Part shown: piece after piece, positions 9,550-17,382 of the stretch | Numbering within the stretch: position 1 is the first letter of the stretch | Layout: each line of letters begins with the position of its first letter | Assembly: GCF_001423945.1 (NCBI RefSeq) | Contig: NZ_LMPU01000005.1 | Location: 1 to 45,617 of the forward strand | Direction of reading: 5' to 3' | Source of the DNA: Pedobacter sp. Leaf194 | GTDB lineage: Bacteria; Bacteroidota; Bacteroidia; Sphingobacteriales; Sphingobacteriaceae | Length of the DNA: 45,617 bases | The notes under the pieces: generated by a model | Told to the model about the DNA's origin: nothing | What the model saw: only the letters and a program-made list of their open reading frames with translations | The model's database searches: none | Program-made: the position numbers and the translations under genes

Positions 9550-10284
9550 ATGAAAAAGGTCTTAATAATATCAGACAATTTACAATTGTGTTTACGCACT
9601 CTACCAATATTCGAGGAATATTCACACGAATTTGAGTTCGATTATTCAATCAGCCCATTTTCAGACAAAAAACAATTTAACGAAAAGCTTCTGGGGGCTG
9701 TTAAAGTCTTTGATTTAAGATTGGAAGCCGACGTTAATTTGATAATAAAGCATTACTCGTTAGTTATTTCCATTCATTGTAAACAACTTTTTCCCGAAAG
9801 TCTGATAACAAACATTAGATGTATTAATATTCATCCTGGTTACAATCCAATAAATCGGGGCTGGTATCCCCAGATATTCTCTATCATAAATGATAGCGAA
9901 ATTGGCGCTACGATTCATGAAATCGATGAAGATATTGATCATGGAAATATCATAGCTAGATCTTTTGTGAAGAAAGAGATGGTTGATACTTCCAAAAGCT
10001 TATATGACAAAATTCTAGAAAAGGAGATTGAATTATTACGCGACAATATAGAAGCTATTCTATTCAATACTTACATTACAATTGTCCCTGAAGATGAAGG
10101 GAATTTATATTTAAAAAGGGATTTTAAAGAATTGTGCAAACTAAATTTGGAAGAAAAACTAACAATGTTAGAAGCTATTAATAGACTGAGGGCACTGTCT
10201 CATGGAGAATTAAATAACGCATATTTTATAGACCCAGATACCGGTCAAAAAATATTTGTAACTCTTAATTTGAAATACAGCTGA
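9550..10284 (+). CDS. vioF: dTDP-4-amino-4,6-dideoxyglucose N-formyltransferase (VioF/WlaRD type)
   Basis: This enzyme would transfer formyl from N10-formyltetrahydrofolate to the 4-amino group of dTDP-Qui4N, giving dTDP-Qui4NFo. The 244-residue protein shows the formyltransferase triad as Asn93, His95 (CINIHPGYNP) and Asp130 (EDIDHGNII), with the family signature NRGWYPQIFSIIN between them and the C-terminal RALSHGELNNAYF. A frame extends upstream to an ATG at 9505 inside vioA, but ATG 9550 starts exactly at the first beta strand (KKVLIISDN) and follows the vioA stop by one base, so it is preferred. Pairing with vioA makes a formamido sugar the likely product. A Brucella-type perosamine formyltransferase was considered and fits less well. 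Confidence 0.9.
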   Translation: MKKVLIISDNLQLCLRTLPIFEEYSHEFEFDYSISPFSDKKQFNEKLLGAVKVFDLRLEADVNLIIKHYSLVISIHCKQLFPESLITNIRCINIHPGYNPINRGWYPQIFSIINDSEIGATIHEIDEDIDHGNIIARSFVKKEMVDTSKSLYDKILEKEIELLRDNIEAILFNTYITIVPEDEGNLYLKRDFKELCKLNLEEKLTMLEAINRLRALSHGELNNAYFIDPDTGQKIFVTLNLKYS

Positions 10285-10342
10285 TTGTTTCAAATGAGTT
10301 CTTAGAATGCGTTTTTATTAAATAAAAAATATTAAACTACTC

Positions 10343-11239
10343 ATGACAAAACCACTTCTAAGTGTAGTAATGATTACATATGGACATCAAGATTGTATTG
10401 AGCAAGCTGTAGATAGCGTCTTGATGCAAGTAGGTGAATATGACCTTGAACTGATCATTGCCAATGACAGGTCACTCGATAGAACAGATGACGTTGTAAA
10501 AAGGATTCTGGATACAAATGAAAGAAGCCATTGTATAAAATATTTTGTAAATGAAACTAATTTAGGGATTATGCCAAATTTAGTGAAGGCAATGCAATCC
10601 TCAAGTGGTAAATATATCGCAATTTGTGAAGGAGATGATTACTGGACTGACAAGCACAAGTTGCAAAAACAACTCAACTTTCTGGAAAATAATGCTGAGT
10701 ATTCTATGGTTTGCCACAATGCGATGAAGGTTTATGAAGGCATTGATAAAATGCCCAGCCTTTTTACGTCAAATAAAACCTCATTTGATATACCAATGTC
10801 GACCATTATAAATAAATGGATAATTCCAACAGCTAGCATGTTCTTTAGGCGGAAGTTTATAGACACGCTTCCAAATTGGGTAAACGATATATACAGTGGT
10901 GATTATACACTCGCGCTTCTATTACGCCATAAAGGTAAAGTTCATTTTATGAATGAGACAATGTCTGTATATCGCATAAATTACTCTGGGTCAAGTGCAA
11001 GCGCTTTATATGGAAAGAAATTAGCATTTGTCACCGAACAACAAATTAGATTACTGAATCATTTTGATGAACTGACTAGCAGCTTGTATGCTAAAGATAT
11101 ACGTTCAAAGATTACAAACTTAAAGAAAGAGCTTAGATTTTACAACCTTAAGTCACGAAGTCTGCTTCGGGCTTTTGTTAATATGCCATTTACTTTTTCT
11201 AAAAGAATGATAACCAGATTTTTAAGAAGTTTTCAATAG
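10343..11239 (+). CDS. Family 2 glycosyltransferase
   Basis: This 298-residue GT-A fold enzyme would add one sugar to the lipid-linked repeat unit at the cytoplasmic face of the inner membrane. The nucleotide-binding start LLSVVMITYGH, Asn41-Asp42 (IIANDRS) and the metal-binding ICEGDDYW (acidic residues 96-99) are typical of GT2. A basic C-terminal tail (ITRFLRSFQ) may touch the membrane. It begins 58 bases after vioF and its stop is immediately followed by the ATG of the polymerase gene. Donor and linkage cannot be told from sequence; because it follows vioAF, transfer of Qui4NFo is a reasonable but untested guess. Confidence 0.9.
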   Translation: MTKPLLSVVMITYGHQDCIEQAVDSVLMQVGEYDLELIIANDRSLDRTDDVVKRILDTNERSHCIKYFVNETNLGIMPNLVKAMQSSSGKYIAICEGDDYWTDKHKLQKQLNFLENNAEYSMVCHNAMKVYEGIDKMPSLFTSNKTSFDIPMSTIINKWIIPTASMFFRRKFIDTLPNWVNDIYSGDYTLALLLRHKGKVHFMNETMSVYRINYSGSSASALYGKKLAFVTEQQIRLLNHFDELTSSLYAKDIRSKITNLKKELRFYNLKSRSLLRAFVNMPFTFSKRMITRFLRSFQ

Positions 11240-12493
11240 ATGTATGATCTGAAAATATCAATCAGCAGTGTTAAATACTTTGTGTTTTTGCTATTGATTT
11301 ATTTGTTTATATATAATCCTCCATTCGCATCTTTGCCGATTTCCATCATGGAGATACTTTTAATCATAGGATGTGTATATCTAAGTATTCAAAAAAAGTG
11401 GTTAATTCTAGCATCAGATTTTAAGGGCGAGTTGTTAATTTTTTTCATTATAATCACTTATTGCCTAGCAAGGGAATTTTTCGGTAGCTCTATTTTTTTC
11501 AGAGTCAATATTTTCTTTCTTACTCAAACCATATTCCTTCCTTACTTTTTGGTAAGTGCTTACTTTAACATAAAAAATCACAACAATCTCATTAAGGATT
11601 TAATTCTCGTGGGAAGTGTCGCTGCATTCTTCACTCTCATTATGATTTTGCTTCCCTCCGTTGCTGATTTTATAAGATATCAAGTGTTGAAAACAGATGA
11701 TTTTACCGAATTGGTATCTTTTCGGTCATTTGGTTTATCAGAAGGTTTAACATTTGCCTTTGGCACTGCTCAAGGAATCATTTTTGCTCTCGCTCTTTTT
11801 AATGCAAAAAAAAATCCTTCATATTATTTTCTGCTCCCACTACTGTTGCTGTCTATAATTTTCAATGCCAGAGTTGGATTAGTGCCGGTTCTTTTTAGTC
11901 TTGTTTATTTTACTGTTCTAAAACTCAATATAAAGTTATTACTTGTAATCGCATTAATTACCATATTATTTTATTTAGTGATTTTCCAAACTAGCTTATT
12001 TAAGGATTATGCTCAAACCATTGAGTGGGCATTCGACTTTTTTTTGCAATCATCGGATTTTATTAGCGGTCAATCGACTGCAGATACCAATACATTTGAT
12101 ACGCTTTTCGGGCGAATGGCTGTATTGCCAACTGACATTAATGGTTGGATTTTCGGCAGTGGTGAAAACATTTTTACTTCAGAGCAGAATAATTCAGACA
12201 TAGGTTATCTAATACAGTTGAATTATGGTGGAATTACATACCTGATTTTATTATTTTCGTTAGTATTTTATATGCTTTTCAGAATGAGAATAATTAACAA
12301 ACAATATAGGTGGCTGATTTTGTTGTTTGCAATAACTATTTTACTCAGCAATGTTAAAGGGTTATTCATCGCCATTATTCCAAGCTTTCGACTTATAGCT
12401 TTAATCTATGTTTATCTAATTTTGGAGCGTAAAAATAAACAACTTGATGCACAAATTTCAAACGATGACTTATTAAACCATATTCATGGATAA
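11240..12493 (+). CDS. wzy: O-antigen/capsule polymerase (Wzy-like), system A
   Basis: The 417-residue product is strongly hydrophobic with about 10-12 predicted membrane helices and one larger polar loop (around residues 255-310, including FLQSSDFISGQSTADTNTF), the layout of Wzy polymerases. No sequence motif identifies Wzy reliably; the call rests on topology and on being the only such protein among the wzx and glycosyltransferase genes of system A. The ATG abuts the stop of the preceding glycosyltransferase, and the 3' end overlaps the next one by eight bases. The sequence is very AT-rich. An O-antigen ligase is an alternative, but Wzy is expected here. Confidence 0.82.
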   Translation: MYDLKISISSVKYFVFLLLIYLFIYNPPFASLPISIMEILLIIGCVYLSIQKKWLILASDFKGELLIFFIIITYCLAREFFGSSIFFRVNIFFLTQTIFLPYFLVSAYFNIKNHNNLIKDLILVGSVAAFFTLIMILLPSVADFIRYQVLKTDDFTELVSFRSFGLSEGLTFAFGTAQGIIFALALFNAKKNPSYYFLLPLLLLSIIFNARVGLVPVLFSLVYFTVLKLNIKLLLVIALITILFYLVIFQTSLFKDYAQTIEWAFDFFLQSSDFISGQSTADTNTFDTLFGRMAVLPTDINGWIFGSGENIFTSEQNNSDIGYLIQLNYGGITYLILLFSLVFYMLFRMRIINKQYRWLILLFAITILLSNVKGLFIAIIPSFRLIALIYVYLILERKNKQLDAQISNDDLLNHIHG

Positions 12494-13784
12494 AAAAAAA
12501 CACTTAAATCCCTTCAAGATCATTGTGGTGACTTTCGACTACTTTCCTGACAACTCACCTAACACTTATCGGTGGCATAATATATTGAAAGAATGGGCGA
12601 TTGATGGGCACGAGGTTTTTGTAGTTTCTGCTCAAAAAGCTGGATTCTCTGCTTTTGAAATTGTCGAAGGAGTAAGAGTTTATCGAACAGGAAAGTCTTG
12701 GTTTGAGACGCTAAAGTCGAAGTTACCTAAAACTAAAGTACTGGCCGGTCAGAACAATCAGACTGAATCTTACCTTATCAAAGAATCTACAGCCAAGCGT
12801 ATTTACAATGCTACGTTTAAGAAAATTTATTTTCCTGATTTTGCTTTTCTTTGGCTTAGCCCAGCTAAAAAATTGGCTTCAAAGTTGATTCAAGAACATA
12901 ATATAAATAATTTAATTACCGTATCGTGGCCATTCACAGATCATTTAATTGGTTATCAACTGAAAAAAAGGCATAATATAAACTGGATAGCCGATACGAT
13001 TGATCCGTTTTATCTTAGTGATGCTGTTAACAATAGTTTTTTATATAAGAAGGCAAATTATCGATTGGAAAATAAAATCCTTTTGGAGGCATCGTATATT
13101 ACAGTTTTAACAGAAAAACTAAAACAAAAATACCTCGAATTGTATCCTGGCCTGAAGGATAAAGTTATTGTAAATCATAATATATTTTTACCTTATGATT
13201 TGACTAGAAATATTAGGGGAAAAAGTAACAAAATCAAGCTTGTTTTCTTTGGCACGTTAACGCCGAAGTCACGGTCGCCTATCACATTACTTAAATTGAT
13301 GGCTCAAATTGATAGATTAAGTTTGGGGTCCAACATAGAATTGCACATTTATGGAGACACAAATCAATGCAATCGTGAATTTGGGGATTTCGAGTTTCTA
13401 ATAAATAGAAACGTTTTTGTTCATGGGATAATCACGAAAGAGCAGGTAAAGAAATATGGTGAGTCTGCCGATATTTTAGTCAACATTGGAAATACAAATG
13501 AATATCAAGAGCCCTCAAAATTAATTGAGTACATATATTTACAGAAGCCGATTTTGAATGTATGTTCTATAGTAGATGACTCTTCGAAAGAAATTCTCGA
13601 ACGTTATCCGATGAATTTCAACTTTTATAAGGGAGATTTGGACAATCATGATAAATTATCGCGGGTGATTAAATTTATCGAAAATGGTAATTCGAAGGCC
13701 TTTGACAGCAGCGAAGTTCTGCAGTTTTTAAAAAAATATTTAGTTGAATATGTGCAGGGTATTTATTTCAAACTGCTTACGTGA
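12486..13784 (+). CDS. Family 4-like glycosyltransferase
   Basis: This 432-residue GT-B fold glycosyltransferase has an N-terminal acceptor domain beginning IIVVTFDYFPDNSPNTYRW and a C-terminal nucleotide-sugar domain with LVFFGTLTPKSRSP (the usual glycine-rich strand start) and the family EX7E-like element EPSKLIEYIYLQKPIL. It would add one residue of the system A repeat. The start overlaps the polymerase gene by eight bases, so the two are likely translationally coupled. A 93-base gap with repeats and a promoter follows it. The donor sugar is unknown. Confidence 0.88.
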   Translation: MDKKKHLNPFKIIVVTFDYFPDNSPNTYRWHNILKEWAIDGHEVFVVSAQKAGFSAFEIVEGVRVYRTGKSWFETLKSKLPKTKVLAGQNNQTESYLIKESTAKRIYNATFKKIYFPDFAFLWLSPAKKLASKLIQEHNINNLITVSWPFTDHLIGYQLKKRHNINWIADTIDPFYLSDAVNNSFLYKKANYRLENKILLEASYITVLTEKLKQKYLELYPGLKDKVIVNHNIFLPYDLTRNIRGKSNKIKLVFFGTLTPKSRSPITLLKLMAQIDRLSLGSNIELHIYGDTNQCNREFGDFEFLINRNVFVHGIITKEQVKKYGESADILVNIGNTNEYQEPSKLIEYIYLQKPILNVCSIVDDSSKEILERYPMNFNFYKGDLDNHDKLSRVIKFIENGNSKAFDSSEVLQFLKKYLVEYVQGIYFKLLT

Positions 13785-13788
13785 TCCC

Positions 13789-13814
13789 TTGCCATTTATT
13801 AATATTGCCATTTA
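13789..13814 (+). repeat. Direct repeat TTGCCATTTA upstream of an internal promoter
   Basis: TTGCCATTTA occurs at 13789-13798 and again at 13805-13814, a 16-base period, and a third TTGCCA core occurs at 13843-13848. The array lies in the 93-base gap upstream of the TATCTTTG box, where a regulator could bind. No regulator is known for it. Confidence 0.6.
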
Positions 13815-13859
13815 AACTACTAATGTGAAAGGTTATATATATTTGCCAGAAAAGTTAAA

Positions 13860-13867
13860 TATCTTTG
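13860..13867 (+). promoter_or_regulatory. Internal promoter -7 element before a GT2 gene
   Basis: TATCTTTG followed by CAC matches TAnnTTTG exactly. A TTTG at 13842-13845 could be the -33 element, although the 14-base spacer is short. The ATG follows only ten bases after the box, so the transcript leader would be only a few nucleotides. Confidence 0.5.
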
Positions 13868-13877
13868 CACATCTATT

Positions 13878-14735
13878 ATGAATTTAAAACCAACTTTTTC
13901 AATTTTAACGCCAACATACAATTGTGCAAAGTACATTTTAAGTAGTTGGCAAACCTTATGCTTACAGACTGAAACTAATTGGGAATGGGTAATCGTAAAT
14001 GATGGCTCAACTGATGATTCTTTAGAAATATTAAATTCCTTGAAGGATGAAAGAATAAGGATCCATACTTACGATGACAATCGCGGAAGAGGTTTCGCTA
14101 GAAATTTGGCTTTATCAAAGGCTTCTGGGGATATCATAGTAATTTGGGACATTGATGATCTGTATTTTCCGGATAGGCTTGAAAAAATAAAAAATGCTTT
14201 TCTAAATAAGGACATTGAATATTTTTGCTCCTATGCTTTGATAGTCGACAACCAGCTTAAGATAAAAGGTGTAAGAAGATTTCCTTCGGATATTGTATTT
14301 AATAAAAGTTTTGTTCACCCAACGTTAGCATTCAGGAGTTCTTTATTAGGTTCTTTAAAATACGGGGAAGGTGTTGCGGGTGAGGACTTCGAACTAATGG
14401 TTTTTCTTGAAAAGAAATGTAAAGGCTTTTTCTGCGAAGAATTCTTGATGCTGTATTTAGAGGATAGGGAGATAAATCTCTACAAAACCCTTCATTTTCA
14501 CAAAAGTTTTGTTCAATCTAGTAAAAGGCTGATTCAAGAAAATGTTTTAAGGTTAACACCTTTAAGCAAGCTTAAATTTTATGCTACGGCATATCTTAAA
14601 ACTATTATCCTTCACCTAATGAAAATCAAGCCAAGTTTATATCTTAAAACCGTGAAGTTCAGGCATCTCGAACTTCTGAACTTTGATGAGCTACCTCAAT
14701 ATAGAAAAAACTTTATAAATTCTTTGAAAAAATAG
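13878..14735 (+). CDS. Family 2 glycosyltransferase
   Basis: This 285-residue GT2 enzyme has the signature FSILTPTYN, Asn41-Asp42-Gly-Ser (VIVNDGSTDDS), RGFARNLAL and the metal-binding IWDIDDLYFP (Asp91-x-Asp93-Asp94). It would transfer one sugar in system A repeat assembly. The C terminus is basic with helical segments that may associate with the membrane. It is the only gene of the system A core that is preceded by its own recognisable promoter (TATCTTTG), ten bases upstream, so it may be transcribed separately as well as by read-through. It ends 33 bases before capE. Donor and acceptor are unknown. Confidence 0.9.
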   Translation: MNLKPTFSILTPTYNCAKYILSSWQTLCLQTETNWEWVIVNDGSTDDSLEILNSLKDERIRIHTYDDNRGRGFARNLALSKASGDIIVIWDIDDLYFPDRLEKIKNAFLNKDIEYFCSYALIVDNQLKIKGVRRFPSDIVFNKSFVHPTLAFRSSLLGSLKYGEGVAGEDFELMVFLEKKCKGFFCEEFLMLYLEDREINLYKTLHFHKSFVQSSKRLIQENVLRLTPLSKLKFYATAYLKTIILHLMKIKPSLYLKTVKFRHLELLNFDELPQYRKNFINSLKK

Positions 14736-14768
14736 AAAAGCAGGCTCTTTGCAAATACAAACAAAATA

Positions 14769-15806
14769 ATGGAAATACATAAAAAAACACTACTAATTAC
14801 TGGCGGTACTGGGTCATTTGGTTCTGCCGTATTAAATCGATTCTTGCAGACGGATCATTTCAGTGAAATTCGAATTTTTTCACGTGATGAGAAAAAACAA
14901 GACGATATGCGGAATACCCTTAAGAGTGATAAACTGAAATTTTATATAGGGGATGTGCGAGATCTACATAGTGTAGAAAGAGCAATGCATGGTGTAGACT
15001 ATGTATTTCATGCTGCCGCATTGAAGCAGGTGCCATCTTGTGAATTTTTTCCAATAGAAGCTACAAAAACAAATGTTTTCGGAACACAGAATGTAATTTC
15101 AGCTGCTATTGCGAACAAAGTAAAAAAAGTGATTTGTTTAAGTACTGATAAAGCAGCATATCCAATTAATGCTATGGGAATCTCGAAAGCATTGATGGAA
15201 AAAGTTGCCATCGCAGCCTCCAGGGATTCGACCGAAACAACTGTATGTTTAACCCGATACGGTAACGTAATGGCGTCAAGAGGGTCGGTTATTCCTCTCT
15301 TTCTAAAGCAAATTCAAAGTGGACAAGCCTTAACTATTACTGATCCAAATATGACAAGGTTCTTAATGTCATTAGAGGACGCCGTTGATTTGGTATTGTT
15401 TGCATTTGAGCATGCCAATCCTGGTGATTTATTTGTTAACAAAGCACCAGCAGGAACTATTAGAGATTTAGCTCAGGCGCTTAAAGAATTGTGTAATGCC
15501 GACAATGAAATCAAAATTATAGGTACCAGACACGGTGAGAAGCTGTACGAAACCCTCTGTACGCGTGAAGAAATGATAAAAGCGCAAGATATGGGCGATT
15601 TTTACCGTATCCCGGCGGACAATAGAGATTTAAATTATGCACAATATTTCTCAGAGGGAGAAGAGGAGATTTCTGCTATAGAAGATTATCATTCACATAA
15701 CACTGAGCAACAGGGTGTAGCAGGCATGAAAAAACTTCTTTTAGGGTTGCCATTAATAAAGAGGGAAGTTTTAGGAGACTTATCGGCTGTGCAATACGCT
15801 GGATAA
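14769..15806 (+). CDS. capE: UDP-GlcNAc 4,6-dehydratase/5-epimerase (CapE/FnlA/WbjB)
   Basis: This cytoplasmic extended SDR carries out the first step of UDP-L-FucNAc synthesis: dehydration and C5 inversion of UDP-GlcNAc to the L-arabino 4-keto sugar. The 345 residues show GGTGSFG near residues 12-18 for NAD(P) binding, LSTDKAAYP with Thr126-Asp127-Lys128, and Met136-Gly-Ile-Ser-Lys140 where most SDRs have YxxxK, the altered SMK-type active site of this family. The C-terminal segment RIPADNRDLNYAQYF is typical of CapE. It overlaps the next gene by one base (TAATG) and heads the block capE-cupin-capF-capG. Base composition rises again compared with the preceding core. Confidence 0.94.
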   Translation: MEIHKKTLLITGGTGSFGSAVLNRFLQTDHFSEIRIFSRDEKKQDDMRNTLKSDKLKFYIGDVRDLHSVERAMHGVDYVFHAAALKQVPSCEFFPIEATKTNVFGTQNVISAAIANKVKKVICLSTDKAAYPINAMGISKALMEKVAIAASRDSTETTVCLTRYGNVMASRGSVIPLFLKQIQSGQALTITDPNMTRFLMSLEDAVDLVLFAFEHANPGDLFVNKAPAGTIRDLAQALKELCNADNEIKIIGTRHGEKLYETLCTREEMIKAQDMGDFYRIPADNRDLNYAQYFSEGEEEISAIEDYHSHNTEQQGVAGMKKLLLGLPLIKREVLGDLSAVQYAG

Positions 15807-16231
15807 TGGGCAACCAGGTAGATTGCATAAAGGGGGGTACTCATTCCGATCATCGTGGGACTTTATCATTCGTTAATGATTTTGATATGAGTCAAGTGAA
15901 GCGGTTTTATCGAATTAGGCACAATGACACTGCTTTTATTAGGGGTTGGAGGGCGCACAGAATTGAACAACGGTGGTTTCATGTTATTGAAGGTGGTTTC
16001 AAAATTAATTTAGTCCAAATAGACGACTGGACGAAACCTTCTCCTGCACTTAGTCAGCAAGAGTTTGTTCTACAAGCTGCTGATAATGTCGTGTTACATG
16101 TTCCCAAAGGATATGCAAGCGCAATTTGTGCAATTAAAGCAGACTCTGAAGTTATGGTATTTGCAGATTACTCGATTGAACACGCTAAGAATGATGATAT
16201 TTTATTTCCAATAGATTATTTTAAAGCATAA
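15806..16231 (+). CDS. Cupin sugar-isomerase-like protein (WxcM/QdtA-like)
   Basis: The 141-residue product is a single cupin resembling the WxcM/FdtA/QdtA 3,4-ketoisomerase group. Visible are HSDHRGTLSFVND at the start, RGWRAHRIEQRWFHVIEGGFKI as the central strands with His residues, and LHVPKGYASAICAI near the end. It overlaps capE by one base and precedes capF by seven, so it belongs to the FucNAc block. The known CapE-CapF-CapG pathway does not need a separate cupin, and CapF already carries one. It may be an accessory isomerase or epimerase for a related sugar, or may act on a 4-keto intermediate. The fold call is firm; the reaction is unknown. Confidence 0.8.
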   Translation: MGNQVDCIKGGTHSDHRGTLSFVNDFDMSQVKRFYRIRHNDTAFIRGWRAHRIEQRWFHVIEGGFKINLVQIDDWTKPSPALSQQEFVLQAADNVVLHVPKGYASAICAIKADSEVMVFADYSIEHAKNDDILFPIDYFKA

Positions 16232-16238
16232 TTAATAA

Positions 16239-17360
16239 ATGAAACTGAGAATAGGTATTACAGGCCAAGAAGGTTTTGTAGGACAGCATTTATACAATTC
16301 ATTAGGATTGTACCCTGAAGAATTCGAGCAAATTCCATATCACCAAAGCTTTTTTAAAAATCCGCTAGAGTTAGAAAATTTCGTGAGCCAATGCGATGTG
16401 ATTGTGCACTTGGCGGCAATGAACAGGCATAACGATCCACAGATTTTGTATGATACCAATATCGACTTGGTAAAACAACTTATTGCTGCGTTGGAAAAAG
16501 CAAATAGCAAGGCTCACATCTTGTTCTCTTCGTCTTCACAAGAAGAAAGAGACAACTTGTATGGCAAAAGTAAAAAAGAAGGGCGTGAACTATTTATAAA
16601 CTGGGCAAAAAGAGCAGCAGGGACTTTCACAGGCTTGGTCATCCCAAATGTTTTTGGTCCTTTTGGCCACCCTTACTACAATTCATTCATTGCAACCTTT
16701 TCACATCAGCTTACTCATAACGAACAACCAAAAATCGACGTAGATGGGGATGTAAAATTGATTTATGTGGCTGAACTTGTTGATATTATTATTAATGAAA
16801 TCCGAAGTAAAAAAGGTAATCCAGTCTTACTAATCCCCGAGACTTCAACCCATAAAGTTTCTCAAATTCTAAGCTTATTAGAAACCTATAAGGAGCAATA
16901 TTTCCTGTCTGGAATAATCCCGCAAATTAATTCCCGATTTGAATTAAACCTCTTTAACACCTTTAGGTGTTATATCGATATCAAAGAGCATAACCCAGTT
17001 AAACTTGTAAAAAATACTGATGCGAGAGGAGCTTTTGTTGAGATTATTCGATTAAATATTGGCGGGCAGGTCTCATTTTCTACAACAGTGCCGGGTATCA
17101 CAAGGGGAAATCATTACCATACACGCAAAATTGAAAGATTTGCAGTGATTAAAGGGAAAGCATTAATCCAGTTGCGGAGAATCGGTACTGATGAAGTTTT
17201 AAACTTTTATCTTGATGGAAACGAGCCATCTTTTGTCGATATGCCAATCTGGTACACTCATAACATCAAAAACATTGGTGAAGAGGAGCTATATACCAAT
17301 TTTTGGATAAACGAATTTTACGACCCTGCAGATGCAGATACTTATTTTGAGACAGTTTAA
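16239..17360 (+). CDS. capF: UDP-2-acetamido-2,6-dideoxy-L-talose-forming reductase (CapF/FnlB/WbjC)
   Basis: This bifunctional enzyme performs C3 epimerisation and NADPH-dependent C4 reduction of the CapE product. The 373 residues contain an N-terminal SDR domain (GITGQEGFVG, residues 6-15; Tyr108-Gly-Lys-Ser-Lys112 as YxxxK) and a C-terminal cupin (about 255-373) with His292, His294, Glu299 and His341 as likely zinc ligands (RGNHYHTRKIERF and WYTHNI). This two-domain build is diagnostic for CapF. It sits between the small cupin gene and capG in a tight operon (gaps of 7 and 22 bases). Full length, no defects seen. Confidence 0.94.
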   Translation: MKLRIGITGQEGFVGQHLYNSLGLYPEEFEQIPYHQSFFKNPLELENFVSQCDVIVHLAAMNRHNDPQILYDTNIDLVKQLIAALEKANSKAHILFSSSSQEERDNLYGKSKKEGRELFINWAKRAAGTFTGLVIPNVFGPFGHPYYNSFIATFSHQLTHNEQPKIDVDGDVKLIYVAELVDIIINEIRSKKGNPVLLIPETSTHKVSQILSLLETYKEQYFLSGIIPQINSRFELNLFNTFRCYIDIKEHNPVKLVKNTDARGAFVEIIRLNIGGQVSFSTTVPGITRGNHYHTRKIERFAVIKGKALIQLRRIGTDEVLNFYLDGNEPSFVDMPIWYTHNIKNIGEEELYTNFWINEFYDPADADTYFETV

Positions 17361-17382
17361 ATTATAAGAAAACATAAGATTG

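Noticed and set aside
8466..10284. Gmd plus aminotransferase plus formyltransferase as an N-formylperosamine pathway
   Set aside because: gmd in the same operon makes this tempting, but the aminotransferase opens with IPVTKPFLPP and has WLTNMGPL, and the formyltransferase has NRGWYPQIFSIIN, all signatures of the dTDP-Qui4N enzymes rather than of perosamine synthase and its formyltransferase.
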